Positions 23,284 to 35,400 are shown, numbered from the stretch's first letter. The stretch is DNA of 64,000 nt from Clytia hemisphaerica (GCA_902728285.1 CACVBU010000083.1:310001-374000), one strand, 5' to 3'. Made by a program: numbers and translations. The notes: generated from the letters alone by a model not told the origin.

Positions 23284-24780
23284 GGCTAGCTGGTAAGTTT
23301 GCTTTTCAGTGTTTGTTTTTGTTTGCCATTTTTGCCTGGGTGCTTTCTTTTTGCTTAGTCATGCACTTGTAGGATTAAGGTCGGCCATCTTGGATTTTTA
23401 TTTTCTACTTACATTTTTCAACATAGACATACAAATGTCTTCTTGTCACCCTTCATTGTTTCTGCCCCAACAACTTATTGCACTCACGGGTGCCGCCCGA
23501 CTTTCGAACTTTGGACCCTTACCTAGGCTGCATGCATCCCCAAATTAGTTTTGATATAGGGGATGCGAATCGGGCTCTGATATCGCTTCCGAGAAAATTA
23601 CCGAAAATTAGCTATGTATTTTGCAGAATTTTGGCGACTTGTATTTTTCAAAAAACTCGATGTGTATTGCTTGAGTTATTTGATGACGTAAATAGAAATC
23701 AAATAAAGATTCAAATAAAAAGAACATATGGCTAGAAATCTCTCATTCTCCTCTCTTTCTTTTTGTTTATCGAAATTAATTGAATTAGCAAACAAAACTC
23801 TCAAGATAACAAAAGACGACAAACTGTCAATGAAAGTTCTCTATCATTCAACACTTTTTTTTGGTTAGCAGATTTTTTGCTAAGTTCGGAACGGTTTTGT
23901 GAGCCTGATTATATCAAAACTTATCAGAGGGGATGTGTGCAGCCTAACCCTTACTGGGACTAAAAAGGAGAAAACAAATTAAAATTTTGGGAATTTTACG
24001 ACCCTTAGCGGGACAAATTTGACCAATTTTGACCAAATTTCGATCTTTCAGAGGGTAAAAAGTTTAAATTTTCCTATTTTTCCGACCCTTAGCGGGACTT
24101 TGGAAGTCCAAAAAAGGTACCCTTAAGGGCGGCACATACCGTAACCTCCATTTGCCTAAGTACCCCCTCCCCCGGGTCATTTTCCTTCAAAATTACAAGA
24201 CATGATGAGTTAATTTTCTTAAAAATACAATGGAAACAGTGTTAATTCCACCAGGGTTTGAATTAACGACTCGTGATTCGTGATTCACGAGTCAATTTAG
24301 AATTTTCACGAGTCAATTTTGGCTGAGATGAAAAGATTTACGAATTGAAATAAAAATTTCATTTCTCTAGCTGTTAGTGTTAAAGAAAGTATCTGGATCC
24401 ACATCTTTCTCTATTATGTTCTTTCTCTCTTTCACTGGAAGACGTGTTACTATTAATGGGGAAAAATAACAAAAAACTGATGGCGTGAGTTTGTTAGTTG
24501 TGTTACTTTGTGATCTTTTTCTTCTAAGAATCAACTGGCTTTTTATTCTAATAAACTCATTTAATATGCATAACACTATTTATTAGTCAGCCCCGGTGAC
24601 TCTTCAAATCGGTTCGATGATTTTTTCCAGATGGTGGTGGTGGTGGTGGTGGTCGTTAAGACTTTCATTTTTGATTCCGATTTCGGATTATTTTTGGGAA
24701 ACAGGATTTCGGGATTATTTAGCGCGCGAAAATAATTTTTTCTTGCCAAGATAAAATAAGAAGAGAAAAAAAAACCCATA
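23284..24780. other. Unit B interior after the LTR, no gene
   Basis: Matches unit A 12333-14540 apart from the A-specific block. CCCTTAGCGGGAC words are near 24000 and 24085, and the GGT microsatellite is at 24630-24652. No gene is recognised. Confidence 0.55.
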
Positions 24781-25660
24781 ACATAAAAAGACGCTTATAA
24801 TTGGGAGTTTCTAAACATCGACCAGAAATGGCGACCACGACCAGCGACCACGACCAGCGACCAGATAATAAATTTGGATTATCGAGTTTATCTGCTCTCT
24901 CCACCTTAGAGAATGTTTAAATCAAGTCCTCAGAATACTAAAAAGTTACCTTTGAAGTAACCAGTCATTTTCTTGACAAAGTGACACTATTTGACAAAAA
25001 TATTGACAGGGTCGTTAAGTATGATGTTTGTAAGTTTTGTTACACCAAATATTTTAATTATGCTGAATGAGATGCCTTTAGTATGAATAGATAGAACTTA
25101 TCAGTAGGAAAAAATTGGGAAGGCCAGTTTTAGAGATATGAATCTAATCAATTATTCTATTGTCTTTATGCTGACAAAATGACTAATTTCGACAGAAATA
25201 ACAATCTGATCATGAAATACAAAGCTTCTCAAACCATTTTCAAAAAATTTTGTGCCACTAATTATTGTGATGCTCTCTCGGTGATGCTGATAATACAAAA
25301 GGATAGAAATCGACACCATAATCAAGCTCCAAGAGCGTCGAAATGGTTGTTTTACATATTTGACACGTGGCTTTAATTAGATGAGACAGGGGCGAGCTTA
25401 CTCTTCAATATTAACTATACTCAAATGATTAGGAGAGACACTCTACGTTGGAGAATGAGAAAAAACTCGATAACCCAAATTTATCTGGTCGCTGGTCGTG
25501 GTCGCCAGTCGTGGTCGTCATTTCTGGTCGACGTTTTTTCGGGAGTTTCTAAACATCGACCAAAAATGGCGACCACGACCAGCGACCACGACCGGCGACC
25601 AGATAAATTTGGGTTATCGAGTTTTTCCTCTTTCTCCACCGTAGAGTGTCTCTTTTGTCC
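24781..25660. repeat. GGTCG repeat family, copy 2
   Basis: Unit B counterpart of 14545-15425. It has fewer 12-mer units than unit A in both array segments, showing array-length change since the duplication. Confidence 0.75.
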
Positions 25661-25786
25661 CAAATTACCCCCGTCTTTTCTTTTTTCTTTTTTGATAAAT
25701 CGTCATAGCAATACAATGATTTTCTTTTTTTCTTTGTTCAATGAAAGAAAATTGATAATTATGAAAACAACAGCACAATAACTTCA

Positions 25787-25954
25787 TTATTTTCTTTCTT
25801 TGATTGGATGTGACGAAATAATGTAAATTTATGCAAATTTTGGTTACCCCAAATTTGATGTAACTCTCGGACGAGAATTTCATACACGATACGCATCCCC
25901 TATAACAAAATAAATTCTGGGGAAGCGCGCAGCCTAAGCTCACCCTGTCTCACT
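25787..25954. other. Original right flank of the tandem duplication
   Basis: At 25784-25786 (TCA) unit B ends and the sequence continues into single-copy DNA. CGCATCCCCTATA...TCTGGGG near 25890 is an inverted, diverged version of the CATCCCCAAATTAG...GGGGATGCG motif near 12590. Confidence 0.5.
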
Positions 25955-26288
25955 TACAGTGATTATAAAGCCACATGCAAAACGTGTAGAGCAGCCATTT
26001 CAACGCTCTTGGAGTTTGAATAGAGTGTCAATTTCTATCCTTTTGTATTTTCGACATCAAATTAATTAGTGGCAAAATTTGTGCTGGAATTTATTTAGGA
26101 AGCTTTATATTTGATCATCAGATCATTATTTTGTCAAAATAAGGCATTTTGACAATGTAAGGACAATAGAATAATTGATGAGATTGATATCTCTAGAACT
26201 GGCCTTCTCAGCTTTTTCCTACTGACAATTTCTATCTATTCATACTAAAAGCATCTTATTCGGTACAATTAAAATATTTGGTGTAAAC

Positions 26289-27072
26289 ATGGATTTATCA
26301 TAGAATTCTGGATGCACAACGAGCTGGTTTTCATCGATTTCTCATGTTCTAGCCTTGTCCGCAGTAATGCCATTATTGTTCACCCTCCTCCATTCACTAA
26401 TAATTTTTCGTAAATTTTTTTATTACATTTTTCATCAAAACACAGCTATACAATTCCCAAATGAGACTTAAAGATCTCTCAAGAGAGTCAAATGCATCAC
26501 ATTGATTGCTAATGATATGTCGTTATGACGTTTCAAGCTGTGAGAAAGATGCGACAAACATGCTATGTATAAGAAATTGAATGTTGACACCAGAAAATTT
26601 CAAACTTCCACCTCGCCGAAACCACCGTGCCACCACGTGCCTCCAAAAGATTTTCATATCACAATGAAGCCAAGATACTCCAGTCTAACATATGTCAATC
26701 CTAGCTCTGCCCAGGAAAAAATTGGAAAGATATTGCCAACCTTATTTTCAGCGTCATTCTAGGCTTTTTACTCAATTTTTCTTGTTTGATGAAGTTTTTT
26801 TCACATTTAATTTCATAAATGTATTCGTTAAGCTTTCTTGCTTTCATTTTCAAAGTTGCATCCGGTAAATATACAAAAACAAGAAGTTACAGGACTTTTT
26901 AGAAATGGGATTATTAATCATTTTTCAAAATCAGGGACCTTCGAGCCGCCATGACAGTTGTCCTTTGCGGACAAAGCTAGAACATCGATTGTTTTCTAAA
27001 ACAATGGAAAGACAATAGTTCGCTCTCCACCGTTTTATTTGATGTTTATCCAGAGTTCTATGATAAATCCAT
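26289..27072. mobile_element. 784-bp TIR element with 9-bp target duplication
   Basis: ATGGATTTATCATAGAATTC at the left faces an inverted copy ending GAT AAATCCAT at 27072. GGTGTAAAC before it and GGTGTAAAA after it form a 9-bp duplication with one mismatch; copies 1 and 2 of the host repeat show the empty site (inverted GTTACACC). A 9-bp TSD is usual for Mutator-like elements. A 65-codon + strand ORF at 26565-26762 is not recognised. Confidence 0.75.
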
Positions 27073-27168
27073 GGTGTAAAAAAGCCCTACAGGCATCACA
27101 TTTAACTACCCTGTCAATATTTTTGTCAAAAAGTGTCACTTTGTCTAAAAAATGACTGTTAACGTCAA

Positions 27169-28425
27169 TGTATGTATGTATGTAATAGTTTATTTCAAGT
27201 TGACGAACAGGTAGCAACAAAGGCTAATAAAAGTCAACGCTACTTTACAATTTGTAAGGTGATTACAGTTGAGGCACAAGGGCCTCTAAACCGTTCTTGT
27301 ACAAAAAATCTTTTTAAAATATAATTTTTCACGAGGGCTTCCTCGTACCCTCCATTTAAAATCGTCATTCGATCTGGCTTTATTCATCTCGTCTGCTCTC
27401 TTTTTCCACTCTTTGATTTGTTCCCTCTCCATTTTTGTCAAGTCGTCGGTGATACTTAATTTCACGTACTTCTCGTGTTGTTTCAATTCAGTCAACTTCT
27501 TCATGAATCTGTATTTGTTATGACTGTCTTTGAATACAACTTTGATTGGGCGCATAACCTTAGATTCTTTTCCAACACGAGAGACGTAGGTTGGTTGAGT
27601 CTTTAAATTAACGTCATTCAGAAGCTCAGTAACGAAATCGATATCTTCTTTATTTTCATTTTCATTTACCCCATGGATAATGATATTTGCGTCTGTCGAT
27701 AGTTTCCTTTGGTCCTCAATTTGTTCGTCGATTTTTTCATCTCGTAGTAGCTGTTTCATGCTATTTACGCTTAATTGATCATTGTTTTTAGTGGCTTCAG
27801 CAAAACTTTTCTTACGTGGTTCTGTTGCGGTTTGAATTTTTGCAGTCTTGTTATTCAACGTCTCTTCTATCTTGGATGTTAGTTTTGTTTCTAGCGTGGA
27901 AAACTGGCTCTGTATTAGATTGGTAACTTGATTTTTATCCTTGATGTATTCCTGATATCTTGCCTGTATCTTTGATCATTGTGTTTAGACTTTTTTCACT
28001 CTCACTTTTGACTTTTATTATACTTTCACACGATTCGATTTCTTTATAACTGTGCGTGCAGCTTTTAATTCTTTCCACTTGATTATGAACTTTTCTACCG
28101 AGTTCTTTTGCCGGAGAGCAACAAGTTATACACACGTATTTTCGGTAACCTTTATTTAAAAACATATTTAACTGGTATGGTGGTAGTCCAGTGCAGGCAT
28201 AATGTAGCGTTCGTTGGCATTTATGACATTGAATTCTCATTTTTTCATCGTCTTTTATACAATTATGCTCGGTACATCGATTGTTGTCACTCGCATCTTC
28301 ATCAGGGATCAGGATCTTGCCAGGTGATGTCGTTTTTGGTTGAAATTTGGCTATTTTTTCCATATTTTTAAAATTTTATTGAAAATTCTTCATTTTGAAA
28401 AATAAACGAAGAGCACAACCTTTCT
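27169..28425 (-). mobile_element. ORF1-only non-LTR retroposon with (CATA)n tail
   Basis: On the minus strand the element starts near 28425, contains one ORF1-type gene, has only about 115 bp of 3' UTR and ends in AATAAACTATTACATACATA followed by more CATA units. The flanks GTTAACGTCAA (27158-27168) and GTTTGACGTCAA (28426-28437) form an approximate target duplication. No reverse transcriptase ORF2 is present. Confidence 0.7.
27286..28363 (-). pseudogene. Retrotransposon ORF1 protein with PHD finger and RRM-like domain
   Basis: The ORF opens with an ATG at 28363. Its N-terminal third carries a C4HC3 PHD-type zinc finger: CTEHNC, then IQCHKCQRTLHYAC, then YVCITCC. A one-base frameshift near 27957 separates it from the rest. 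The second frame begins with a coiled coil (KNQVTNLIQSQFSTLETKL), then an RRM-like segment (NIIIHGVNENENKEDIDFV, then RPIKVVFKDSHNKYRFM) and a basic C-terminal domain ending SPREKLYFKKIF. This order (zinc finger, coiled coil, RRM, basic tail) is that of ORF1 RNA-binding proteins of non-LTR retrotransposons. About 360 codons in all, one lesion. Confidence 0.78.
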
Positions 28426-28748
28426 GTTTGACGTCAAATTTATTGTTTATTCAAAAGTCACTTTTAGTATTCTCTAGCTAGAGTAATTCTCAGCCACGTG
28501 CTCAGTGGTTCATTTGAAAGCCACATCAGGACTCGATTTGGATGTTTTCTACGGTGGAGAGAGCAGGTAAACTCGATAACCCAAATTTATCTGGTCGCCG
28601 GTCGTGGTCGCTGGTCGTGGTCACCATTTCTGGTCGAGGTTTAGAAACTCCAAAAGTTTTCTCACTTCTCTTTTTACATATTTTATATAAAGATAGCTTT
28701 TTAAAACATTTAGCTTTTTGTAAAGGATCGGTTTACATGGTGAGATAA

Positions 28749-29125
28749 GGCGAGCCCAATTTAAATTGTTGTTCTACCGGCAGATCGTTAGCAAAATATG
28801 GGTCGGTCGGTCGGTAAAATAAGAATACATTTTTCATTTATCAGGGTTGGTAATGTATCGTATAAGTATAAAATGTTTTCCAAAAAATATCTGGATCAAA
28901 AATTCACTTTATTCTATTTTCGATGAAGATGTTAGTGTATGGAATGCTTGATTTTCTAAATTTTTCAATTTTTTGAATTAATTTTCAGCTTTATTCAAAT
29001 TTTACTCTTTCAAATAACTAGTGTGTAAAATATATTGTAGTGGAAATTCAATATTATTATTTTTAGATTTTAGCTAAAATAGGGTCGGTCGGGCCCGTAG
29101 AACAACAAATTAAATTAGTCTCGCC
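28749..29125. mobile_element. PIF/Harbinger-like MITE, TAA target duplication
   Basis: The left end GGCGAGCCCAATTTAAATTG and the inverted right end GGCGAGACTAATTTAATTTG are flanked by TAA at 28746-28748 and 29126-29128. A 3-bp TWA duplication is the Harbinger mark. The interior has GGTCGGTCGG runs at both sides. 377 bp, no ORF. Confidence 0.82.
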
Positions 29126-29128
29126 TAA

Positions 29129-29310
29129 CACGTGATATTGTGCGACAAGAAACTTGAGATAAAATTTTGTTTACTGCAACTACGCTTCAGCGAATCAAAG
29201 AAATATAGCGAATGAATGAAACTTTGGAAATAACGAAGAAAATATTTTATTGAAATTAGCATAAATGCGCAAAAATTAATATTTTTTATGCATGAATCGT
29301 GCATCATGTA
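29129..29310. other. A+T-rich spacer
   Basis: Single-copy sequence with no gene recognised. Confidence 0.5.
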
Positions 29311-29902
29311 TTGCAAATCTTAAATATCACCAACCCTGTAGGCTTGTGTACACAAGAATATCATCATCATGGAAATTGGAAAGCAGCCGGCGAGACGACC
29401 TTTTTTTCCGATTTGTTCTGAGAGTTAGTCTACACAATAGACAGCTCCATGCTTTTAGGCCTTACTCTTGGTCTATAGGCACTGCTATAGGCGGCCATTA
29501 GTAACCCCCACCGGTAATCGCTTATTAATAGTTTTAAAAATAATTGAAAACTTTCACAAAATATGTTTATCAATAGAGATTTCAAATAAAAGAATGTTTA
29601 AAACACATTGCAAATCTTAAATATCACCAACCCTGTAGGCTTGCTTGTGTACACAAGAATATCATCATCATGGAAATTCGAAAGCAGCCGGCGAGACGAC
29701 CTTTTTTTCCGATTTGTTCTGAGAGTTAGTCTACACAATAGACAGCTCCATGCTTTTAGGCCTTACTCTTGGGGCACTGCTATAGGCGGCCATTTAGTAA
29801 CCCTCACCGGGAATCCTTATTAATAGTTTTAAAAATAATTGAAAACTTTCACAAAATATGTTTATCAATAGAGATTTTAAATAAAAGAATGTTTAAAACA
29901 CA
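29311..29902 (+). repeat. 297-bp tandem duplication
   Basis: TTGCAAATCTTAAATATCAC starts at 29311 and again at 29608, and both copies continue through CAGCCGGCGAGACGACC and GACAGCTCCATGC to AAAAGAATGTTTAAAACACA. Differences include CTTG and TCTATAG indels. Weak ORFs occur in both copies but lack any recognisable protein. Confidence 0.88.
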
Positions 29903-30127
29903 GCTGATTGGCTTAGGTTTCAAAACTCTCTATTGCTTCATTAAAACCTCATTGCGCATGCGATTTATCCGGAGAATTTCAATATTCAAAACAAGAGCAG
30001 TGCTCATATCCCGAAGAGTGAGACCCGGAAAACCCGAGTCATTTTTCCCGAGCTGTTTTTCCGAGTTACGAAAAACCCGAGTTATGAAGTCATTTTCAGA
30101 AAATTACGACGTCACACTCAAATTTAT

Positions 30128-30430
30128 AACTCGGTTTTTTTTCCTTCCATTAAATTTTCGAGTTATTTCATGAATTTTAGCTCGGTTTTTTTTCCTTCTG
30201 TTAAATTTTCGAGTTATTTCAAGAATTTTAACTCGGTTTTTTTTTCTTCCTTTAAATTTTCGAGTTATTTCCAGATTTTAAATCGGTTTTTTTTTCTTCC
30301 ATTAATTTTTCGAGTTATTTCAAGATTTTTAACTCGTTTTTTTTTCCTTCTTTTAAGATTTCGAGTTATTTTTCTTCCTTTAAATTTTCGAGTTAATTTT
30401 CTTTTCTTTAAAGTTTCGAGTTATTCCCTT
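30128..30430 (+). repeat. 51-bp minisatellite with CGAGTTATTT core
   Basis: Units beginning CTCGGTTTTTTTTCCTTC and containing AATTTTCGAGTTATTTCA start at about 30130, 30181, 30232, 30283 and 30333, after which the array decays. Just upstream (30010-30110) lie CCCGAG and CGAGTTA words in a more G+C-rich setting. The word CGAGTTA is shared with the next element. Confidence 0.82.
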
Positions 30431-30655
30431 AGAGAATCTAAATTAGAATTTAGAAACTTTAAACTTTAAACTTTAGAATTAAAAACTTGTCCCCAGTACC
30501 TTAGCTGTAACAAAATACTTTTAAGAGGCTTTGGGGTCTGGTATCTAAGTTCCAATCGAATCTAATTAGCCTTTGAAAGAACGGTTTCCTGTTTTCGATT
30601 TTAATATACGTAAACAATGAAAAAGATTGGAAAGAGAAAACAAAACTTTTGAAAC

Positions 30656-32252
30656 GAGGCACATAATCTTCGAGTTATATGATCGAGTTATATGGCTTCG
30701 AGTTATAAAATCTTCGAGTTAAGGCCCGTAACTCGAAATAAAAATGAAGTATTTTTATTTTTAGTTATTTTTTTAACTCGGTTTTTTAATTGACAATTTT
30801 CTTCTCGAGTTATATAACTCGGATTTTTTATTACAAATAATTTCATCGAGTTATATTCCTCGTTTTAACTCGATAGAAAAATAATGATTTTTTCCATCGA
30901 GTTAAAATGTTGATTTTAACTCAAAATTAAAATGGCAAATTTTTTCATCGAGTTATATGACGTATTTGAACTCGAAAGAAAAAAGGCAAATTTTTCCATC
31001 GAGTTAATGATGACAGGCTCTTTTGTCGTCGATTTCCACAGATTGTGGATGGGCTATAGCTTTCTTATAGTAGTAGAGTCAAATAAATATATAGAATAAT
31101 CACAATAAGCGTGTCTATTTTTTATTTGTCAATCACCTCAGGGACAAAAACTAGACTACACTGTAAACTTGGTGAAAAATGCACTGTAAGGGTGTATTTT
31201 TCGGGAAAACCACTGCGATTTTTAGCCCACACATACTGTCAGTCCAAAATCCGACTACACCCCCTGGGCTCTTAGAGAGACTGCCTTTCGAAGATTCTGC
31301 CCATTTTTTCGATTTTTTCTCACCCTAAGAGAAGAGAGACTAATTTCCTCCCTCGAAATTTCAGCCAGAATTTTCATAAATTTTGGTCTAAGATTCAAGA
31401 ATTTATGACCCTTTGAGGGAGTCGGTTTTTTTTATTTCAGTAATTTTGGTACCCTTACAGAGACTCAATTGTTTGTTAATGGTTTTTGTACTCCTTTGAG
31501 GAAAGTGTCTGAAAAAAAACTCTTATTATGTGCACCCATTTTGCCTAAGTGGGGGTACTTAGGCTTTAACGGTTATAGAACCACTAGAATGCAGAAAGCA
31601 TAGTCGATTGATAAGGTTATGGGCATTTTTTGATGACGCCACTTTTTAATACAAATTCCTGTAAATAAGATTTTCAAAAAGTTCTCGAAAGGCAATTCTG
31701 ACTATTTTATGACGAAAAGTAGATGACGAAACTGGGGTCAATTTTAAAACTTCGTCGTTTAGAACCCTAAAATGGCTGAAAAAAATGGACAAAACTCTGC
31801 AACATTGCTTGATTACACAGCAAAAATCCATTTGCTTCCATGGTTTCAAACGGCTGAAATTGTTATTTGAAAAGTCAATTTTCCATCCGACATGTAACTA
31901 ACTTACAGACACAACTAACCCTATTTACGTAACTCGAAACCAATATTGTAACATTTTGATTTCGAGTTATATAACTCGAGATCATTTTGATGACATTTTA
32001 ATTTCGAGTTATATAACTCGAAATCATTTTGACGAAATTTTCATTTCGAGTTATTTAACTTGAAATCAAAATGCTGTATAAATGATTTCGATTTATTTTC
32101 CTTGATTTAACTCGAGAGGAAAATGGTCAATAAAAAAACCGAGTTAAAAAATTAACTGAAGCATTTTTATTTCGAGTTACGGGCCTTAACTCGAAGATTT
32201 CATAACTCGAAGCCATATAACTCGATCATATAACTCGAAGATTATGTGCCTC
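30656..32252. mobile_element. 1.6-kb TIR element rich in CGAGTTAT words, copy 1
   Basis: The ends GAGGCACATAATCTTCGAG and, inverted, the same sequence at 32252 carry inverted arms of about 90 bp built of CGAGTTATATGA, GGCTTCGAGTTA and AGGCCCGTAACTCG. More CGAGTTAT/ATAACTCG words follow inside both arms. The middle (31130-31590) holds CCCTTACAGAGAC-type words and GCCTAAGT...ACTTAGGC. No transposase. A clear target duplication was not found. The right end is about 183 bp upstream of the eIF4H start codon. Confidence 0.75.
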
Positions 32253-32435
32253 GCAAAAATTTCATTATTTTTTTCACTTGCGTTTTTACCTTTTTATGCG
32301 CTTGCGGACCGCGTGTTTTCTGAGCTTACACTTTTTAGAATTTATTTTCAATCGTTGTACGAATTGCGGTCAGTTTTCTCTTTATTTACTTCTCACAAAA
32401 TAGGCAAGACACAAGACACAAGATCAACTTCCAAT
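32253..32435 (+). promoter_or_regulatory. Presumed eIF4H promoter and 5' UTR
   Basis: Only about 183 bp separate the TIR element from the start codon. The stretch is T-rich with two CpG-containing patches (GCGCTTGCGGACCGCGTG near 32301) and a pyrimidine run TTTTCTCTTT near 32373. No TATA box at a convincing distance was seen. Assignment is by position. Confidence 0.4.
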
Positions 32436-35400
32436 ATGGCGTCCCCATCAGAGAGTGGAAACGATAACTTCGAAAGTGGAAGTGGAAATGGAAGGTATGA
32501 ATTATAAAAATTTTGACTTCACAATTAGTAAAACTAAAGTCTATTCACGATAAGTGTGCACTCTTTTTTCATTTACCTATAACTTTTGAAGGAATTCTTC
32601 AATCTTTATAAATTTGGTATCATTGGAAAGATATTAGTGAGTGGAACAATTTGAAATAAAAAAATATTTAAAAAAATTCTAAAAATGAAGATGAAAATGA
32701 AGAAGAAAAAAATGAAGATCTTGTATAAAAGTGCTATAACTATCATTTTCACTGAAGTGAATCCTTAATCATCGAACGTCATCACTGTGAAAAAAATTCT
32801 CTAAAATAATCATTCAGTCAAAAGATATCAAACAAAGTTATAAGCTGATTGAAGTCTAAAAACGCTGTTTTCTGCAGTTTTTTGCTGTTTTTGGGGGTCA
32901 ATCACTTATGAACTTTGTATCATAACTTTATATTGAATAAATATTTTAATAAAATTTCTTCACAGTGATTATCTAAATCAAAGAATCTCTCCAGTGAAAA
33001 TGAAAGTTATGGCACTCTTCTACAAGATCTTCATTTTTTTCTTCTTCATTTTCATCTTCATTTTTAGAATTTTTTTAAAATTTTTTTTTATTTCAAATTG
33101 TTCCACTCACTAATATCTTTCCAATGATACCAAATTTATAAAGATTGAAGAATTCCTTCAAAAGTTATAGGTAAATGAAAAAAGAGTGCACACTTATCGT
33201 GAATAGACTTTAATTCACCATGATTTATTGCATACACTTTAATGCTGGTGGAGGAATGGCTGTTCAATTCATGGGGAGATTTCATTATAATATGTGACTG
33301 TGTCTAAGCTCTTTTCAGTATATCACCTAGCCTGGAGATCTTTGCTATGATTTCTTCTTTTATGTCGCTTTTTATAAGTTTCCCAATTCCGCACTAAGAT
33401 TCCTTTGCCGTTTTTCTAGCGGAAAAAGACCAGGACTTAGGAAACAAATATTAAATTTGATTCTTTTTTTGTTCGTATTTCTAAATTTCACGATAAAAAG
33501 AACTATTTACAAATTATTTTCTTTAACAGGCGTTGAATCGACATTGACATATTTAATGATGTCATAATCAATGCCGTGCATATTTTGTCAGCGCCGTGCA
33601 TATTTTGTCAACATCCTTTTCATTGGATAAATACCACTAAAATATACAAGATGAGTAAACATAAATTTATCGCCCGCGAGCACAGCTTAGCTAAGCGCAC
33701 CTCTCTTATTCATTATCTAAGAATTGAAGCGGGCAAAGATTACCGCGCAGGCTAATAGCGGACAAAGGTTTTTTGAAGATATTTTCAGTTATAATTCGAG
33801 GTAGAACAAACTAAACATAGAAAGGGGGTATTTTTAGTCCTCTATACGATGATCGGTATTTTTTTTGAATTCTATGTTTAGATTTTTCTACCCAGCCCGG
33901 CTGCTACGACGTTTGTTTGAAATCGTAAGCGAAACCAAAATAATTTTGCACACACTGCCGTTTGCGTAATATAAAAAAAATGAAAGGAGGCCCTGACTGC
34001 TTACCACTAAGTAAAGAAAAATAGTTTCAACCTTTCTATTATTTTCAGCTCTAGAAAAGGGTGTCGAATTTAGACGAGGGATGTCGACATTAGACCAAGT
34101 TACGGTAGTTTATATACATATTTAAAAAATAATGGAGATAATTTCCAAACTTTTTCTGGAAAGTTGCTGGAATTAATTATCTCCGTACAGTAATCATAAT
34201 CAACAGAATAGCGGCACTTCACAAAAAAAGACCAACCGTTAGCGAAAACATTTGTTTTGGTTAAAATTGTTCTATAAAATAGCGAAGCGAACAAATACTT
34301 AGGTATATAAAAGGAGCAAAAGAAATGGAATTGACATTTGTCACGGAATAACCTCTCAAAAATTGATATTTCTAGTGAAATTTCTTTACGTCACAAGCTC
34401 TAACCCCCCCCCACCCCTTCATGTCAATTTGACGTTAGTCATGGGAAAAATCAATATGTGAGTGACCCCTTCATAGTGCAGAAAAGGGTCTGATCCCCCC
34501 TTGTTAAATGATCCCTCAAGAAGGGGGCTTCTTGGCACCCCCTAACCTTTGAAAATGCCTATACCCCTAGGGTTTTGCGCTAAATTTTGGAAAATATATA
34601 GTGTATGGTGCGATCAGATAATCGCAAACTTCTTTCTTGCTTCTTGTTGACTCAGACTACTCAAACAGAAAAACTTCCTTTCATGCAGACCAAATTTCAT
34701 AACAGTGCTGGAAAATAATCTACAATATATTTAAGACCCCCCCCCCTTCTTAAACAATCCCCCCTCCTTGCTATCCCCCCCTTTTTAATGAAAATTTCTG
34801 ACCCCCCCCCCTTAAGAAAGGGGGGTCTGAACATAATGTCCCTTAGGCAGTTTTGTATGGACAAGCACAAGACTTTCTGTACCTTAAGCTTTAGGTACAG
34901 AAACAGACAGAAACCCTTTCCAATCTCATGCTGGTTAGGGTGGGTAAAATAGCGGAAGGATTTCGAAAAAGTGACAAGAATTCTTAGTGCCGAAATGGGA
35001 CACTTATAAAAAACAACAGTAGATACTGATGGCAAAAAGAATAGCATGGTTTGGGCTGATAACTTAAAATTAATTTTAATAAAGGTTGAAAACACAGCCA
35101 ATCAAACTTTGTTATTCTTTACTTTAAAAAAAGCAAGTTCTGAAATTCGGTTTTAATTTTAGTAAGTGAGGACAACGCTAAATTCCAATTTCCACTGTAA
35201 ATTTTTTCTGCCTCACAGCTTGAACCCGTCCTGTACCGTGAAGTCGGGTAACTTGCATAGTCATCAAATGACTGACCAATCAAAGCAGCAAAATTTCAAA
35301 ACAAATGAACTACGCAGCTCCGCTCACAGCTCTACTCACAGCTCTACTCTACGATTTTTGTTTTGATTTAAATTTGTATTTTGATGACCAGCCAGGTCAT

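Larger units (their letters stand above)
25955..28655 (-). repeat. GGTCG repeat family, inverted and interrupted copy 3
   Basis: Read on the minus strand, 28655-28436, 27163-27073 and 26288-25955 follow the order of 14560-15165 with clear divergence. Matching anchors include GACCACGACCGGCGACCAG, CACTTTGTC...AATGACTG and TCCTTTTGTATT (inverted). Two later insertions split it. Confidence 0.7.

Noticed and set aside
34736..34835. Poly-C and poly-G tracts as a terminator or G-quadruplex regulator
   Set aside because: They form an imperfect inverted repeat within intron 1 and look like MITE ends; no sign of regulatory use.
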